NCBI GenBank assembly: GCA_028687585.1
Contig: JAQTZV010000032.1
Coordinates: 1-62,011, forward strand
DNA length: 62,011 bases
Direction: 5' to 3'
DNA from: Desulfuromonadaceae bacterium
GTDB lineage: Bacteria > Desulfobacterota > Desulfuromonadia > Geobacterales > Pseudopelobacteraceae
Shown here: in pieces, positions 61,891 to 62,011 of the stretch
Position numbering within the stretch: position 1 is the first letter of the stretch
Layout of the letters: the number at the start of each line of letters is the position of its first letter
Translations under genes and position numbers: made by a program
Notes under the pieces: generated by a model
What the model saw: the letters and a program-made list of their open reading frames with translations, nothing else
Told to the model about the DNA's origin: nothing
The model's database searches: none

Positions 61891-62011
61891 ATGAAGAAGA
61901 CCTGTTGCACCCTGCTCTGTGCAGTGACCGTTGCTGCAACGCCGTTCGGCGTCATGGCGGCAGACGTCACTGTTGACTCCAGTACCCTGCTCAGCTTCGG
62001 CAAGCGCGACA
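61891..62011 (+). CDS. Secreted protein, N-terminal part (partial)
   Basis: Forty codons are visible before the window ends. ATG 61891 has CACAGGAGA upstream. A signal peptide (MKKTCCTLLCAVTVAATPFGVMA) precedes ADVTVDSSTLLSFGKRD. The mature start resembles Geobacter outer-membrane beta-barrel proteins as I remember them, but too little is present for assignment. It lies 131 bp after the cohesin-like gene, in a gap without an evident terminator. Confidence 0.6.
   Translation, partial: MKKTCCTLLCAVTVAATPFGVMAADVTVDSSTLLSFGKRD

Overview
This 62 kb window looks like a chromosomal segment of a Geobacter-type deltaproteobacterium (Desulfuromonadales). The reasons are the NtrB/NtrC pair beside dusB, the gene order dapF-gspCDEF-cheY-cheX-flgB...flhB, sigma-54 control of the flagellar operon, the habit of ATGA/TGATG overlaps and GTG starts, and secreted dockerin-type proteins. 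This is inferred from gene content and order; no 16S or other marker lies in the window.

Layout. 0-10.3 kb is housekeeping: the end of sucD, malic enzyme fused to a phosphotransacetylase-like domain, a beta-carbonic anhydrase, a TatA/B translocase subunit, dusB, an NtrB/NtrC two-component system, an HD/OB-fold RNase and a RhlE-type RNA helicase. 10.3-17.2 kb is an accessory island. It holds a 36-codon remnant of a helicase/PLD-type protein, a 1435-residue STAND/NACHT-like NTPase with a C-terminal PD-(D/E)xK nuclease motif, an AlbA_2/HATPase-type ATP-binding protein and an orphan DprA-like SLOG protein, in AT-rich DNA with short repeats. 17.2-20.3 kb returns to core genes (rlmN, mtgA, dapF), followed by a partial type II secretion operon (gspC-D-E-F only).

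26-51.5 kb is motility. A second FliK-like/FlhB-C-like export-switch pair, a phosphohexomutase, CheY, CheX, a CheC-like protein fused to a degenerate receiver and a TPR protein lead up to a good sigma-54 promoter. After it come flgB, flgC, fliEFGHIJ, a MotE-like gene, fliK, flgD, a small flagellar-operon gene, flgE and fliLMNOPQR-flhB, nearly all abutting or overlapping. FlhB has no ATG/GTG/TTG where its conserved N-terminus begins and seems to start at an ACG codon. flhA, usually next, is absent.

Instead, a flagellar-type sigma-28 promoter candidate precedes a 3187-residue secreted protein (51.6-61.2 kb). It is made of 15 Ig-like modules of about 106 residues, two copies of a larger Cys-pair Ig-like block, and a C-terminal dockerin-like module. 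Its stop codon overlaps the start of a lipoprotein with a cohesin-like domain. This dockerin/cohesin pair, possibly expressed with the flagellar regulon, is the most unusual system in the window. The STAND-nuclease/AlbA_2/SLOG island is the second candidate.
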